From CAITWF01 sp038231575 (GTDB lineage: Bacteria; Verrucomicrobiota; Verrucomicrobiia; Opitutales; Opitutaceae), in NCBI GenBank assembly GCA_038231575.1, contig JBBRLB010000149.1:1-13834 (forward strand): 13,834 bases of DNA, written 5' to 3'. The translations under genes were made by a program, and so were the position numbers. The notes under the pieces are model-generated. The model was not told where the DNA came from and did not search any database. It saw only the letters and a program-made list of their open reading frames with translations. Positions 7,580-13,834 of the stretch are shown in pieces (position 1 is the stretch's first letter; each line of letters opens with the position of its first letter).

Positions 7580-8902
7580 ATGAAATTCCGCTACCCGCTC
7601 CTCGCGCTGGCCGTCCTGACCACCGCCGTCGCTTCCGCCACGACCTACCCCGACCCGACCCAGCGCGTGCTCACGCATCGCGAGCAAAACGATCTCATCA
7701 CTCCATGGATCAAGACGCGCTTCGACCAGGTCCTGCCGGCACTCATGACGCGCGAGGGGATCGACATGTGGATCATTCCGACGCGCGAATACAACGAGGA
7801 CCCCGTCTTCCGCTCGATGGCGCCGATCAGTTACTTTTCGTCGCGCCGGAGGACGATTCTGGTTTTCTTCAACCCCGGCGGTGGTCTGCCCGTCGAGCGC
7901 TACTCGATCGGCCGCTTCGACTACGATCGCATCTACACCGCGGTGCCGACGTCGAATGACGGCCAGTATGACGGCCTGCGCAAACTCGTCGCCGAAAAGA
8001 ACCCGAAGGTGATCGGCATCAATGAATCCGACGCGTGGAATCACGCCGACGGCATCACCGCCAACGAAAAACGCCGCCTGCTCGCGGCGCTCGGGCCGGA
8101 GTTTTCCGGACGCGTGCAGTCCGCCGAGATGCTCGCGGTCGGCTGGCTCGAAACGAAAACCCCGGACGAACTCGAAGCCTATCGCCACGTGATGAAGGTC
8201 GCGCACCTCGTGATTCGCGAAGGTTTCTCGAACAAGGTCGTCACGCCCGGCAAGACCACCCACGCCGATGTGATGTGGTGGATGCGCCAGCGAGTCGCCG
8301 AGCTGGGCCTCGGCAGTTGGTTTCAGCCGACGGTCACGATTTGGCGGAAGGGCGATTCGGTCGTCACGCTCCAGGGCGGCGTGATTCAACCCGGCGACAT
8401 GCTGCACGTCGACTTCGGCGTCGTTTACCTCGGTTTTTCCACCGACACGCAGCACAACGCCTACGTGCTGCGACCCGGTGAGACCGACGCGCCGCAAGGT
8501 TTGAAGGACGGCTTGAAGGCAGCGAATCGACTCCAGGATCTCACGATGCTGCACGCGAAGCCGGGAGTCTCCGGCAACACCGCGCTCGCCCACGCGCTCA
8601 AGCAAGCGCGCGACGAAGGCCTCACGCCGCAGATCTATTGCCACGCGATCGGTTATCACGGCCACGCGGCCGGCCCGCCGATCGGCATGGTCGATTACCA
8701 GGACGGCGTGCCCATCCGCGGCGACTACACGTTTCATCCGAACACGTGGGAATCGATCGAGCTGAACGTGACCCATCCCGTGCCCGAATGGGGCGGGCAG
8801 GCCGTGCGCTTCGCCCTTGAAGAAGACGCCGCCCTCGGCCTCGACGGCAAGTGGCAGTGGATCGACGGACGGCAGGAAAAGTTTTATCTGATCAATCCGT
8901 AA
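7580..8902 (+). CDS. Exported M24 family metallopeptidase (Xaa-Pro aminopeptidase-like)
   Basis: A 440-residue protein with a short signal peptide (MKFRYPLLALAVLTTAVASA, then TTYPD). Residues about 30-190 correspond to a creatinase/prolidase N-terminal domain. Residues about 195-430 form the pita-bread catalytic domain. The five M24 metal ligands can be placed: D278 (LHVDFGVVY), D289 (FSTDTQHN), H355 (CHAIGYHGH), E394 (ESIELNV) and E414 or E415 (FALEEDAAL), with the usual 11-residue step between the two Asp. Such enzymes cleave N-terminal residues ahead of proline, although several exported subfamilies have no defined substrate. The His motif is CHAIG, not the usual GHGIG, so specificity may differ. 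I start at 7580 because the signal peptide begins there; the frame is open to 7469, but that stretch is not signal-like. No Shine-Dalgarno is visible. The DTW gene follows 51 bp later on the same strand. Confidence 0.9.
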   Translation: MKFRYPLLALAVLTTAVASATTYPDPTQRVLTHREQNDLITPWIKTRFDQVLPALMTREGIDMWIIPTREYNEDPVFRSMAPISYFSSRRRTILVFFNPGGGLPVERYSIGRFDYDRIYTAVPTSNDGQYDGLRKLVAEKNPKVIGINESDAWNHADGITANEKRRLLAALGPEFSGRVQSAEMLAVGWLETKTPDELEAYRHVMKVAHLVIREGFSNKVVTPGKTTHADVMWWMRQRVAELGLGSWFQPTVTIWRKGDSVVTLQGGVIQPGDMLHVDFGVVYLGFSTDTQHNAYVLRPGETDAPQGLKDGLKAANRLQDLTMLHAKPGVSGNTALAHALKQARDEGLTPQIYCHAIGYHGHAAGPPIGMVDYQDGVPIRGDYTFHPNTWESIELNVTHPVPEWGGQAVRFALEEDAALGLDGKWQWIDGRQEKFYLINP

Positions 8903-8953
8903 ACCCTGCGCGCGTCGCGTCCGTCGCGATCACCGCTCGTTTCCTCTCCGCCC

Positions 8954-9622
8954 ATGTCACGCAGTGTGGTCCTTCGAAGTTCCCCGCGTTGCGCCCGCTG
9001 CCAGTTCCCGCCGCGCTGGTGCATCTGCGCGGGGTTTCACGCCGTCACCTGCCCGCTGGCGATTGATGTGCTCGTGCACAGCCGCGAATCGTTTCGCCCG
9101 ACCAGCACCGGCCGGCTGATCAACCGCGTGATCCCGGCGTCGCGGGGAGAAATCTATCGCTACGATGTCCCGCTGAATCGCGACGCGATCGCCCAGCCGG
9201 GCCGCGAACTCTGGGTGCTCCATCCGCTCGGCGAACCGATGCCCCGCGACGCCTCGCCGGATCGCGTGCAGGTGCTGCTGCTCGACGGGAGTTGGCGCGA
9301 AGCGGCGCGGATGCGCGCCGACACCAAGACGTGGGGCCGCGCTGTGAGCCTGCCCATGACCGGCGAGAGCCGCTACCGCCTGCGCGGACAACAGGGCGCC
9401 GGCATGTTTTCCACCGTCGAAGCGCTGTTGTTTTTGCTGAGGGCGTTTGGCTTGGAAGAACCGCACGCGCAACTCCGGCTCCAATTCGAGCTGCACGTCT
9501 ACGCCGGCCTGCGGTCGCGCGGCGATAAAGCGGGCGCAGAAAAATTCCTCGCCGACTCGCCCGTGCGCGACGCATTTCCCGCGTTGCTGGCGGAATTCAA
9601 CCGCCACCGCCCGCGCGAGTGA
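8954..9622 (+). CDS. DTW domain protein, probable tRNA-uridine aminocarboxypropyltransferase
   Basis: A 222-residue cytoplasmic protein of the DTW family. Known members transfer the 3-amino-3-carboxypropyl group from S-adenosylmethionine to uridine (acp3U) in tRNA. The N-terminal Cys cluster CARCQFPPRWCIC (C13, C16, C23, C25) is the family's putative zinc site. The signature segment is LLLDGSWREAARM, with Ser in place of the usual Thr of the D-x-T-W motif. The conserved later block SRYRLRGQQGAGMFSTVEAL (about residue 136-155) is also present. The length is typical. The ATG at 8954 is the first in frame and begins just ahead of the Cys cluster, without a visible Shine-Dalgarno. It may be co-transcribed with the M24 gene 51 bp upstream, though no functional link is evident. 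Its stop lies 12 bp from the stop of the convergent sialidase gene. Confidence 0.9.
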   Translation: MSRSVVLRSSPRCARCQFPPRWCICAGFHAVTCPLAIDVLVHSRESFRPTSTGRLINRVIPASRGEIYRYDVPLNRDAIAQPGRELWVLHPLGEPMPRDASPDRVQVLLLDGSWREAARMRADTKTWGRAVSLPMTGESRYRLRGQQGAGMFSTVEALLFLLRAFGLEEPHAQLRLQFELHVYAGLRSRGDKAGAEKFLADSPVRDAFPALLAEFNRHRPRE

Positions 9623-9634
9623 CGCGACGGCGCT

Positions 9635-10894
9635 TCACTTGTCGCCCTCGAGGATCCAGGCCTCGTTGAAGTGGACGTGCTTGATCGTTTCGCGGGCGGG
9701 GCGGCCAGTGGCATCGTTCACGGCTTTCGTTTTTGAAATCGTGAAGCTGTAGGTCGCGTGGAGCGTGCCGTCCTTCGCCTGGATGAGGCTCGGATAGGAG
9801 TAGCTGCCCGCATCCGGGCCCACCGCATCACGCTCGAGGTGGCGGCTCCATTTCCACGTCCGGCCTTCATCGTCGGAGACGCGGACGCACAACTGGTGAC
9901 GGCCCTTCTCGGTATCGTTGTTGATCACCAGCCAGTGGCCGTTCGCCAGCGACATGATCTCCATCCCGGCGCCAGGATCCGGCAGTGCGGTGTCGGTCAC
10001 CTCACTCCACGTTTCACCGCGATCGGAGGACGACGCCTGCTGGATGCGCTGCGGGGGAAGGCCGTTGTCGCGCATCATCGTGTAAAGCGATCCGTCCTGG
10101 CGACGCACGATGCTGGGCTGGACGTTGCCCTCGCCGACGAGGGGCGTGCTCGTGTGCCACGTCTGGCCCCAGTCGTCGGTGATCGCCATGAGCGAGAAAT
10201 TAAAACCGTCCGAGTAAAGCGGCACGATGAGCCGGCGGCCATCGAGAATGAAGGGATGGGCGCGGGTCATCCAGCCGAGGCGCGACTTGAGTTTGTCCTG
10301 CGAGGCGCTGAGCGGGTAATCAAGATAGGCCTGCACTCTCGGTTCGCTGCTGGCGCGGGGGCGGAATTTCTCCACCGCGGTCTTCACCGTGGCGGCGAAC
10401 TCGGGGCCCGGCTTCACGTGCAGCACGTCCGACGTTTTCCAGACCGGTGGGCCGTCGCGTTCGAAGTCGTCGGAGGTTTTGAATTTCAGCAGCGCCGACT
10501 CCCAACGATTGTCGAGAATGGTCGGCCAGATCAGCCACAGCCGCCCCGCGGGATCGACAATCATGCAGCAATTGGTGTCCGGCAGATCCGGCGTGTCGGC
10601 CATCGTGAAACGTTCGCTCCACCCCGTCGCCCCGCGGCGCAGCCGGGCGCCGACGATCTTCACGTCATCGGCCTGGCGCTCGCCGGAGCCGTAGAACCAG
10701 CAGGCCAGCAAATCGCTCCCGGGCGTCTCCACCACGCACGACCCGTGATTGTGCAAATGATCCAGCGGCTGCAGAAATTCCCCGCGCAGGAACGGCGTGT
10801 CGGCGGCGGCCCCCCTCGCCCCGCCAGCCAGCGCCGCCATCATGAGAAGGCCGGCTAGAACGCGGGGCCGCGCAAACGCGTGCAGGGGTTTCAC
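9635..10894 (-). CDS. Exported sialidase/BNR-repeat family protein
   Basis: A 419-residue six-bladed propeller candidate of the sialidase superfamily (BNR_2-like). Three Asp-boxes are visible: TDDWGQTW at 239-246, SSDRGETW at 289-296 and SDDEGRTW at 340-347. The N-terminus MKPLHAFARPRVLAGLLMMAA to about residue 31 is a signal peptide, so the protein is exported. The region HNHGSCVVETPGSDLLACWF near residue 48 and PLYSDGFNFSLMA near 225 match exo-sialidase-like proteins common in polysaccharide-degrading bacteria. True sialidase activity is not established: I did not map a full Arg triad, and many such proteins act on other sugars. The start is GTG at 10894, as no ATG fits the signal peptide. 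No Shine-Dalgarno is visible, although TAAAAT lies 13 nt upstream as a possible -10 box without a clear -35. The transglutaminase-like gene ends 74 bp upstream on the same strand. Confidence 0.87.
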   Translation of the reverse strand: MKPLHAFARPRVLAGLLMMAALAGGARGAAADTPFLRGEFLQPLDHLHNHGSCVVETPGSDLLACWFYGSGERQADDVKIVGARLRRGATGWSERFTMADTPDLPDTNCCMIVDPAGRLWLIWPTILDNRWESALLKFKTSDDFERDGPPVWKTSDVLHVKPGPEFAATVKTAVEKFRPRASSEPRVQAYLDYPLSASQDKLKSRLGWMTRAHPFILDGRRLIVPLYSDGFNFSLMAITDDWGQTWHTSTPLVGEGNVQPSIVRRQDGSLYTMMRDNGLPPQRIQQASSSDRGETWSEVTDTALPDPGAGMEIMSLANGHWLVINNDTEKGRHQLCVRVSDDEGRTWKWSRHLERDAVGPDAGSYSYPSLIQAKDGTLHATYSFTISKTKAVNDATGRPARETIKHVHFNEAWILEGDK

Positions 10895-10968
10895 GGCGTT
10901 CGTCTAGATTTTACGGCCGCCCGAGTAAAGCACGCGAACCGCCGCGCGGTCACCCAGACGCGCTCCGC

Positions 10969-11883
10969 TCAATGCGACGCCGAACCGTGCGGTGAGGAAT
11001 TCGTGGCGAGCGGCGGCGCGAGGGACGACGCTTCCGCGTCGGCCGCGGCAGAGGAAGGGTTCGCCGGTCGGTCGACGTGCGTGGCGATGAGCCCCCCGGT
11101 GCGCAGCCTCTCGCCGAAGGGAAATCCCGCCTGCGTCGCGGTGAGCATGCGCGGGGCCGCCGGCGAACGCTGGCCGTCCGATACTTCTTCGGTCCAATCC
11201 GTCGAATGCCGCTGATGGAAATGCCCGGGCGTCGAATCCAGCGCCAGCAGTCCAAGCCGCAGGCCGATTACCAAGTCGCGTTGGGTGCTTTCCGCCCAGC
11301 GGCGGCGCCAGTCGAAGGCCGGTGGCTGCTGCGAGGCGCGCACGAACCAGTGCCCGATGAGCCGGTAGGAAATCCGCGTCGGCTCTGCCGCTCCCGGACG
11401 AAAATCGATCAAATCGTAATCGACGCCGCCGACGCGCCCGACAACCCAAGCGTGGCGTTTCCAGAAGGAAGCCTCGAGCCGCCACGGAACGCCGAGCGCC
11501 GCCAGCAAGTGGGCCGCAAACACCGCCCGGCCATCGCAGTCGTCGCGGAGATAAAGCCAGCCTTCCTGCCGGCGCTTCGCAATCATCTCGTCGAGCGTGG
11601 CAAAATATTCCGGCCGGCCGTAGACGCGCAAATCGTCGTCGTAGTCGACGAGCAAGTGCGTCACGTCGTTGACCTTGACGAGTTGCTGGAGCGGGTCGCG
11701 CGTGACCGCTCGAATCGCGTCCGCGACCGGCACAATGGCCGGATGATCCGCGCGAATGGTGCGGGGCAAATCGTGCACAAAGCTGTGCATCGTGGGAGAG
11801 ATCTTGGACGTTCGTGCATCGCCGGTGCGGGCCGCGGCCGGCAGTGCAAACGGCAACGCGAGTGCGAGGACTCGCACTGCCAT
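10969..11883 (-). CDS. Exported transglutaminase-like (Cys-His-Asp) protein
   Basis: A 304-residue protein with a signal peptide (MAVRVLALALPFALPAAA). The core LYLRDDCDGRAVFAAHLLAA, followed by WKRHAWVVGRVGGVDYDLIDF, has the layout of a transglutaminase-like papain fold: C116 at a helix start, H144 at a strand, and D157 or D160 downstream. Bacterial members of this fold are usually cysteine proteases or peptide-crosslink hydrolases rather than true transglutaminases; the activity here is an inference. The last 100 or so residues are less conserved in style and end in a Ser/Ala-rich tail. I choose ATG 11883 because the signal peptide begins there and AGGCGG precedes it. The frame is open back to a GTG at 11970, but that extension is basic and not signal-like. 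It sits 74 bp upstream of the sialidase gene on the same strand, so the two may form a transcription unit. Confidence 0.72.
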   Translation of the reverse strand: MAVRVLALALPFALPAAARTGDARTSKISPTMHSFVHDLPRTIRADHPAIVPVADAIRAVTRDPLQQLVKVNDVTHLLVDYDDDLRVYGRPEYFATLDEMIAKRRQEGWLYLRDDCDGRAVFAAHLLAALGVPWRLEASFWKRHAWVVGRVGGVDYDLIDFRPGAAEPTRISYRLIGHWFVRASQQPPAFDWRRRWAESTQRDLVIGLRLGLLALDSTPGHFHQRHSTDWTEEVSDGQRSPAAPRMLTATQAGFPFGERLRTGGLIATHVDRPANPSSAAADAEASSLAPPLATNSSPHGSASH

Positions 11884-11892
11884 CGCCCGCCT

Positions 11893-11938
11893 AAGTGGGA
11901 GCCCGCCCACCCTCCGCGAAGCGCGGTCGGCGTTGCCG
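11893..11938. repeat. Cluster of three small palindromes upstream of transglutaminase-like gene
   Basis: Three adjacent inverted repeats lie within 46 bp: GTGGG/CCCAC (about 11895-11910), CCGCG-AAG-CGCGG (11914-11926) and CGGC-GTT-GCCG (11928-11938). A T-run of eight bases follows at 11946-11953. The element starts about 10 bp upstream of the start codon of the minus-strand gene, so it would lie in its 5' leader. The compact stacking resembles REP-like intergenic repeats. The last stem is too short and too far from the T-run to be a convincing plus-strand terminator. Confidence 0.4.
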
Positions 11939-12163
11939 GATGCGATTTTTTTTGGGCGCGAAAGCTCCACAAATTATTTCTTCGGCCAGAAAGGTGATGG
12001 TCGGGAACTTTTTCAGCCTCGAATTTTCCGGCTTTCCCGAACCGTTCATGACTGCGGGGCTGCGCAATTTATTGTCACAACGGAGCTCGAGTAGGGAAAG
12101 ACCCCGTGCAAAAATCGGTCCGGCACCGAACCGACCGGCCGCGCGCGATACTATCTTCATGCC

Positions 12164-12487
12164 ATGAACACATCATCCCTGAAGAAATTCTTCCTAATCG
12201 CCCTCTGCGCCGGTGGCCTCGCCACGCTGCCGATGGGCTGCGCCGGCACCTCCACCCGTGAAAGCACCGGCGAATACGTCGATGACTCCACGATTACCAC
12301 CAAGGTCAAAGCCCTCTTCGTCAAAGACCCCACGGTCAAGGCGTATGAGGTCAAAGTCGAAACCTTCAAGGGCACCGTCTCCCTCAGCGGCTTCGTCAAT
12401 ACGACCGTGGAGAAGATGCGCGCCGGGCAAATCGCTGCCGGGGTCCGCGGTGTCACGCAGGTGAACAATAATATTACGCTCAAGTAA
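12164..12487 (+). CDS. BON-domain exported protein, likely lipoprotein (OsmY-like)
   Basis: A 107-residue protein with one BON domain over about residues 38-107: DDSTITTKVKALFVKDPTVK, then VETFKGTVSLSGFV, then VRGVTQVNNNITLK. BON domains are thought to bind phospholipid surfaces, and small exported BON proteins such as OsmY are often induced by osmotic or envelope stress. The N-terminus has a Lys pair and a hydrophobic stretch (FFLIALCAGGLATLPMGCAG). C26 in LPMGC may be a lipidation site, but the residue at -3 is Pro instead of Leu, so cleavage as a soluble periplasmic protein is possible. No Shine-Dalgarno is seen upstream of the ATG. The 280 bp between this gene and the divergent transglutaminase-like gene is AT-richer in places and should carry both promoters. 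A strong intrinsic terminator follows at 12550-12593, so the gene looks monocistronic. Confidence 0.9.
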   Translation: MNTSSLKKFFLIALCAGGLATLPMGCAGTSTRESTGEYVDDSTITTKVKALFVKDPTVKAYEVKVETFKGTVSLSGFVNTTVEKMRAGQIAAGVRGVTQVNNNITLK

Positions 12488-12549
12488 TTGAGCGTCGACC
12501 GCGGACGGGCCCGGCCTCCTGGCCCCCCGACTTCGAGTTCCTTTCCCCC

Positions 12550-12593
12550 GCCCGCCTGCCGGCCACTGCTGCCGGCACGCGGGCATTTTTTTT
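12550..12593 (+). terminator. Strong intrinsic terminator after the BON gene
   Basis: A 14-position stem, G-CCCGC-C-TGCCGGC (12550-12563), faces GCCGGCA-C-GCGGG-C (12571-12584) with one C-C mismatch and the loop CACTGCT. It is followed after one A by eight consecutive T (12586-12593). It lies 63 bp downstream of the BON stop codon on the same strand. Confidence 0.88.
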
Positions 12594-12641
12594 GAGCTGA
12601 TCTGATCGGATGGCGGGCCGATTTGAAAAGCGGGCCAAGTC

Positions 12642-12661
12642 AGGTCGAAGACTCGACCTAC
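12642..12661. repeat. Perfect inverted repeat at the end of the DUF899/CxxC operon
   Basis: AGGTCGA (12642-12648), loop AGAC, TCGACCT (12653-12659) form a perfect 7-bp stem overlapping the stop codon of the minus-strand CxxC gene. On the minus strand the next downstream bases reach CTTTT only after about 14 nt, so it is a doubtful terminator. Read on the minus strand it starts GTAGGTCG, the same core as the palindrome at 1853-1896. Confidence 0.45.
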
Positions 12662-12945
12662 TCCAACCCGCTGCGCATTCGATCACTGCGCCGGCAGCTC
12701 ACGCACACTCCGATCGCGACCAACTCGCCGGCGCCGCCGAACCACGCGAGCGATGACGCCCACGAGCCCGGCGCGCCAGCCGCCGCGCCACAGATCTCCG
12801 GACCGCCCAGCCCGAGCGCCGCGCCAAAACCGGCGTAGGCGGCGACGCACAGGAGACATTTGGGAGCGAGCGCGAGCAGCGCCGTCGGCAACAGCCAAGG
12901 GACGGCGCGCCTCGAGCGGAAAAACTCAGTGCGCGGCGACGACAT
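12658..12945 (-). CDS. Small membrane protein with two CxxC motifs
   Basis: A 95-residue protein with two predicted membrane segments (about residues 15-46 and 62-82). Five cysteines stand out: C30 and C33 in APKCLLCVAAYAG inside the first segment, C52 in GPEICG between the segments, and C81 and C84 in VCVSCRR at the end of the second. The PKC-x-x-C-xxAAY motif recurs, from memory, in short uncharacterised membrane proteins and vaguely recalls MerC/MerT-type mercury transporters; no specific function can be assigned. I choose ATG 12945, whose reading frame overlaps the end of the DUF899 gene by 20 bp, so it is probably translated by coupling. A start at 13002 is possible but adds a non-membrane extension and a 77-bp overlap. 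The pairing with a thioredoxin-like protein suggests thiol redox or metal handling, as an inference. Confidence 0.7.
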   Translation of the reverse strand: MSSPRTEFFRSRRAVPWLLPTALLALAPKCLLCVAAYAGFGAALGLGGPEICGAAAGAPGSWASSLAWFGGAGELVAIGVCVSCRRSDRMRSGLE

Positions 12946-13669
12946 CGGCGGACTGCTCGTATCGATCGTGATGACGCAGCCATGCCATGCCGGATTCGTC
13001 ATTCTCCTCGTCGCGCCCCTGGGGCACGAGGTCGAGGAGGTCGTAGGTCGTCATCACCACTTCCACGCCGCGACCAAAGGTGGAGTAGGTGTGATACACG
13101 TCGCCGGCGGCATCGCGGGCAAAGACGCTGATACCCGGCGCCTCGGTCTGCGGAAAATCCAACTGGCCGTAATTGTAGGGCACGCCGCCGCACGCGATTT
13201 CCTCCGCAGTGAACGACACGTGGAAATCCTGGTTGAAGCCGGTGCCATGCGATGAGACCCAGTTGACCGCCCAGCCCATGCGCTGCTTGAACGGCAGGAT
13301 TTCCTTCAACGGGGCGTGCGAGATTGCGGCGAACGCAACATCGCGCGCCTTCAAGTGCAGCACGGTCGGGTTGATGTGATCCATCATGAAGGAACAGCTC
13401 TTGCAGCCCTGCTCCCAACCGGGCCCGAGCATGAAGTGCTGGACGATCAACTGACTGCGGCCGTCGAAGAGGTCGGCGAGCGACACCCGGCCCGTCGGAG
13501 ATTCGAAGGTGTAGGGCTTCATCTGGATCCATGGCAGCGCGCGGCGGCGCTGGGCGAGACGGTCACCGAGTTTGGTGAACGCCTTTTCTTCGCGGAGTAA
13601 TTCGCGGCGCGCCGCGAGCCATTCTTCAGAGGAGACGACGATCGGATTTTCAAACGAGTTGGTTTTCAA
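12926..13669 (-). CDS. DUF899 family thioredoxin-like protein
   Basis: A 247-residue member of DUF899, a family with a predicted thioredoxin-like fold and no established biochemical role. The family hallmarks are visible: SSEEWLAARRELLREEKAF near the N-terminus, RRRALPWIQM, QLIVQHFMLGPGWEQGCKSC at residues 73-92 and FMMDH after it. C89 and C92 form a CxxC motif at the position expected for the thioredoxin active site. No signal peptide is seen, so it is probably cytoplasmic. The start is TTG at 13669: no ATG or GTG fits in frame nearby upstream, and the first internal Met is at residue 50, beyond conserved sequence. No Shine-Dalgarno is visible. The downstream small CxxC membrane gene overlaps its last 20 bp, making a likely two-gene operon. 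Confidence 0.9.
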   Translation of the reverse strand: MKTNSFENPIVVSSEEWLAARRELLREEKAFTKLGDRLAQRRRALPWIQMKPYTFESPTGRVSLADLFDGRSQLIVQHFMLGPGWEQGCKSCSFMMDHINPTVLHLKARDVAFAAISHAPLKEILPFKQRMGWAVNWVSSHGTGFNQDFHVSFTAEEIACGGVPYNYGQLDFPQTEAPGISVFARDAAGDVYHTYSTFGRGVEVVMTTYDLLDLVPQGRDEENDESGMAWLRHHDRYEQSADVVAAH

Positions 13670-13753
13670 GACGGGGACGCTTTCGCTTTCGATTAGGGCG
13701 TGTTTGCAAAATCTGAAGGAACCGAAAGGGCACGGAGCGATCCCAGCGTGCGC

Positions 13754-13834
13754 ATGAAACTGAACTTGCGGTGGGAGGTGCCTGAGCCCGTGTGGCGACG
13801 GCTAAAAAAATTAACCGTGCGCGCGGTAAAACTC
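13754..13834 (+). CDS. Possible start of an unrecognised gene running off the window
   Basis: From ATG 13754 the plus frame stays open for 27 codons to the window edge. It reads MKLNLRWEVPEPVWRRLKK and onward, a protein-like composition. It is divergent from DUF899 with 84 bp between starts, a normal spacing. No Shine-Dalgarno is visible and the fragment is too short to identify; chance openness at this GC level is quite possible. Confidence 0.3.
   Translation, partial: MKLNLRWEVPEPVWRRLKKLTVRAVKL

Noticed and set aside
6956..8776. Minus-strand open frame of 606 codons spanning the M24 gene and part of the amidase gene
   Set aside because: It lies opposite the M24 catalytic domain and in another frame over the amidase. 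Both of those have complete active sites, and this product shows no domain.
9758..10858. Plus-strand open frame of 366 codons opposite the sialidase gene
   Set aside because: It mirrors a gene with three Asp-boxes and a signal peptide. The product is Arg/His-rich and unlike any family.
11928..11953. Small hairpin plus eight T resembling a plus-strand terminator
   Set aside because: The stem is only 4 bp, the T-run begins 7 nt after it, and there is no plus-strand gene upstream to terminate.
11077..11997. Plus-strand open frame of 306 codons opposite the transglutaminase-like gene
   Set aside because: The minus-strand product has a signal peptide and the Cys/His core. The plus product is low-complexity Arg-rich.
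12115..12129. TCGGT-CCGGC-ACCGA palindrome ahead of the BON gene as an operator
   Set aside because: A 5-bp stem is expected by chance in GC-rich sequence, and no promoter elements could be aligned with it.

Overview
The window is a GC-rich, densely coded bacterial chromosomal segment with eleven well-supported protein genes, one possible gene start at the right edge and no RNA genes. The gene mix points to a free-living Gram-negative heterotroph: many exported hydrolases, a PQQ-type beta-propeller, a BON-domain protein and DUF899. The high GC, weak Shine-Dalgarno signals and overall protein style suggest Verrucomicrobiota, perhaps Opitutaceae. That placement is an inference from memory of such proteins and is only moderately certain.

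Layout, left to right. Minus strand: a PQQ-like beta-propeller protein cut by the left edge, then a bile acid:sodium symporter (BASS) family membrane protein 31 nt upstream of it, then an exported M3 peptidase of the Dcp type. A gene-free stretch of about 540 bp (4133-4669) separates the M3 gene from a plus-strand gene for an uncharacterised protein with one N-terminal membrane segment. That gene converges on an exported amidase-signature hydrolase (minus). The amidase is divergent from an exported M24 (Xaa-Pro aminopeptidase-like) peptidase (plus), which is followed by a DTW-domain tRNA-modifying enzyme. A sialidase/BNR-repeat protein and a transglutaminase-like protein follow on the minus strand, then a plus-strand BON-domain protein with a strong intrinsic terminator. 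The window ends with an overlapping minus-strand pair: a DUF899 thioredoxin-like protein and a small membrane protein carrying two CxxC motifs.

How the genes may work together. The M3 peptidase, amidase and M24 peptidase all carry export signals and could jointly process peptides and amides in the periplasm, but they are separate transcription units, so this is a shared theme rather than a proven system. The DUF899 gene and the small CxxC membrane protein overlap and are very likely translated together. They are the best candidate here for a little-studied functional pair, possibly a thiol-redox or metal-handling module. I see no phage, transposon, CRISPR array, toxin-antitoxin pair or defence island. 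Most of the region looks like ordinary chromosome.
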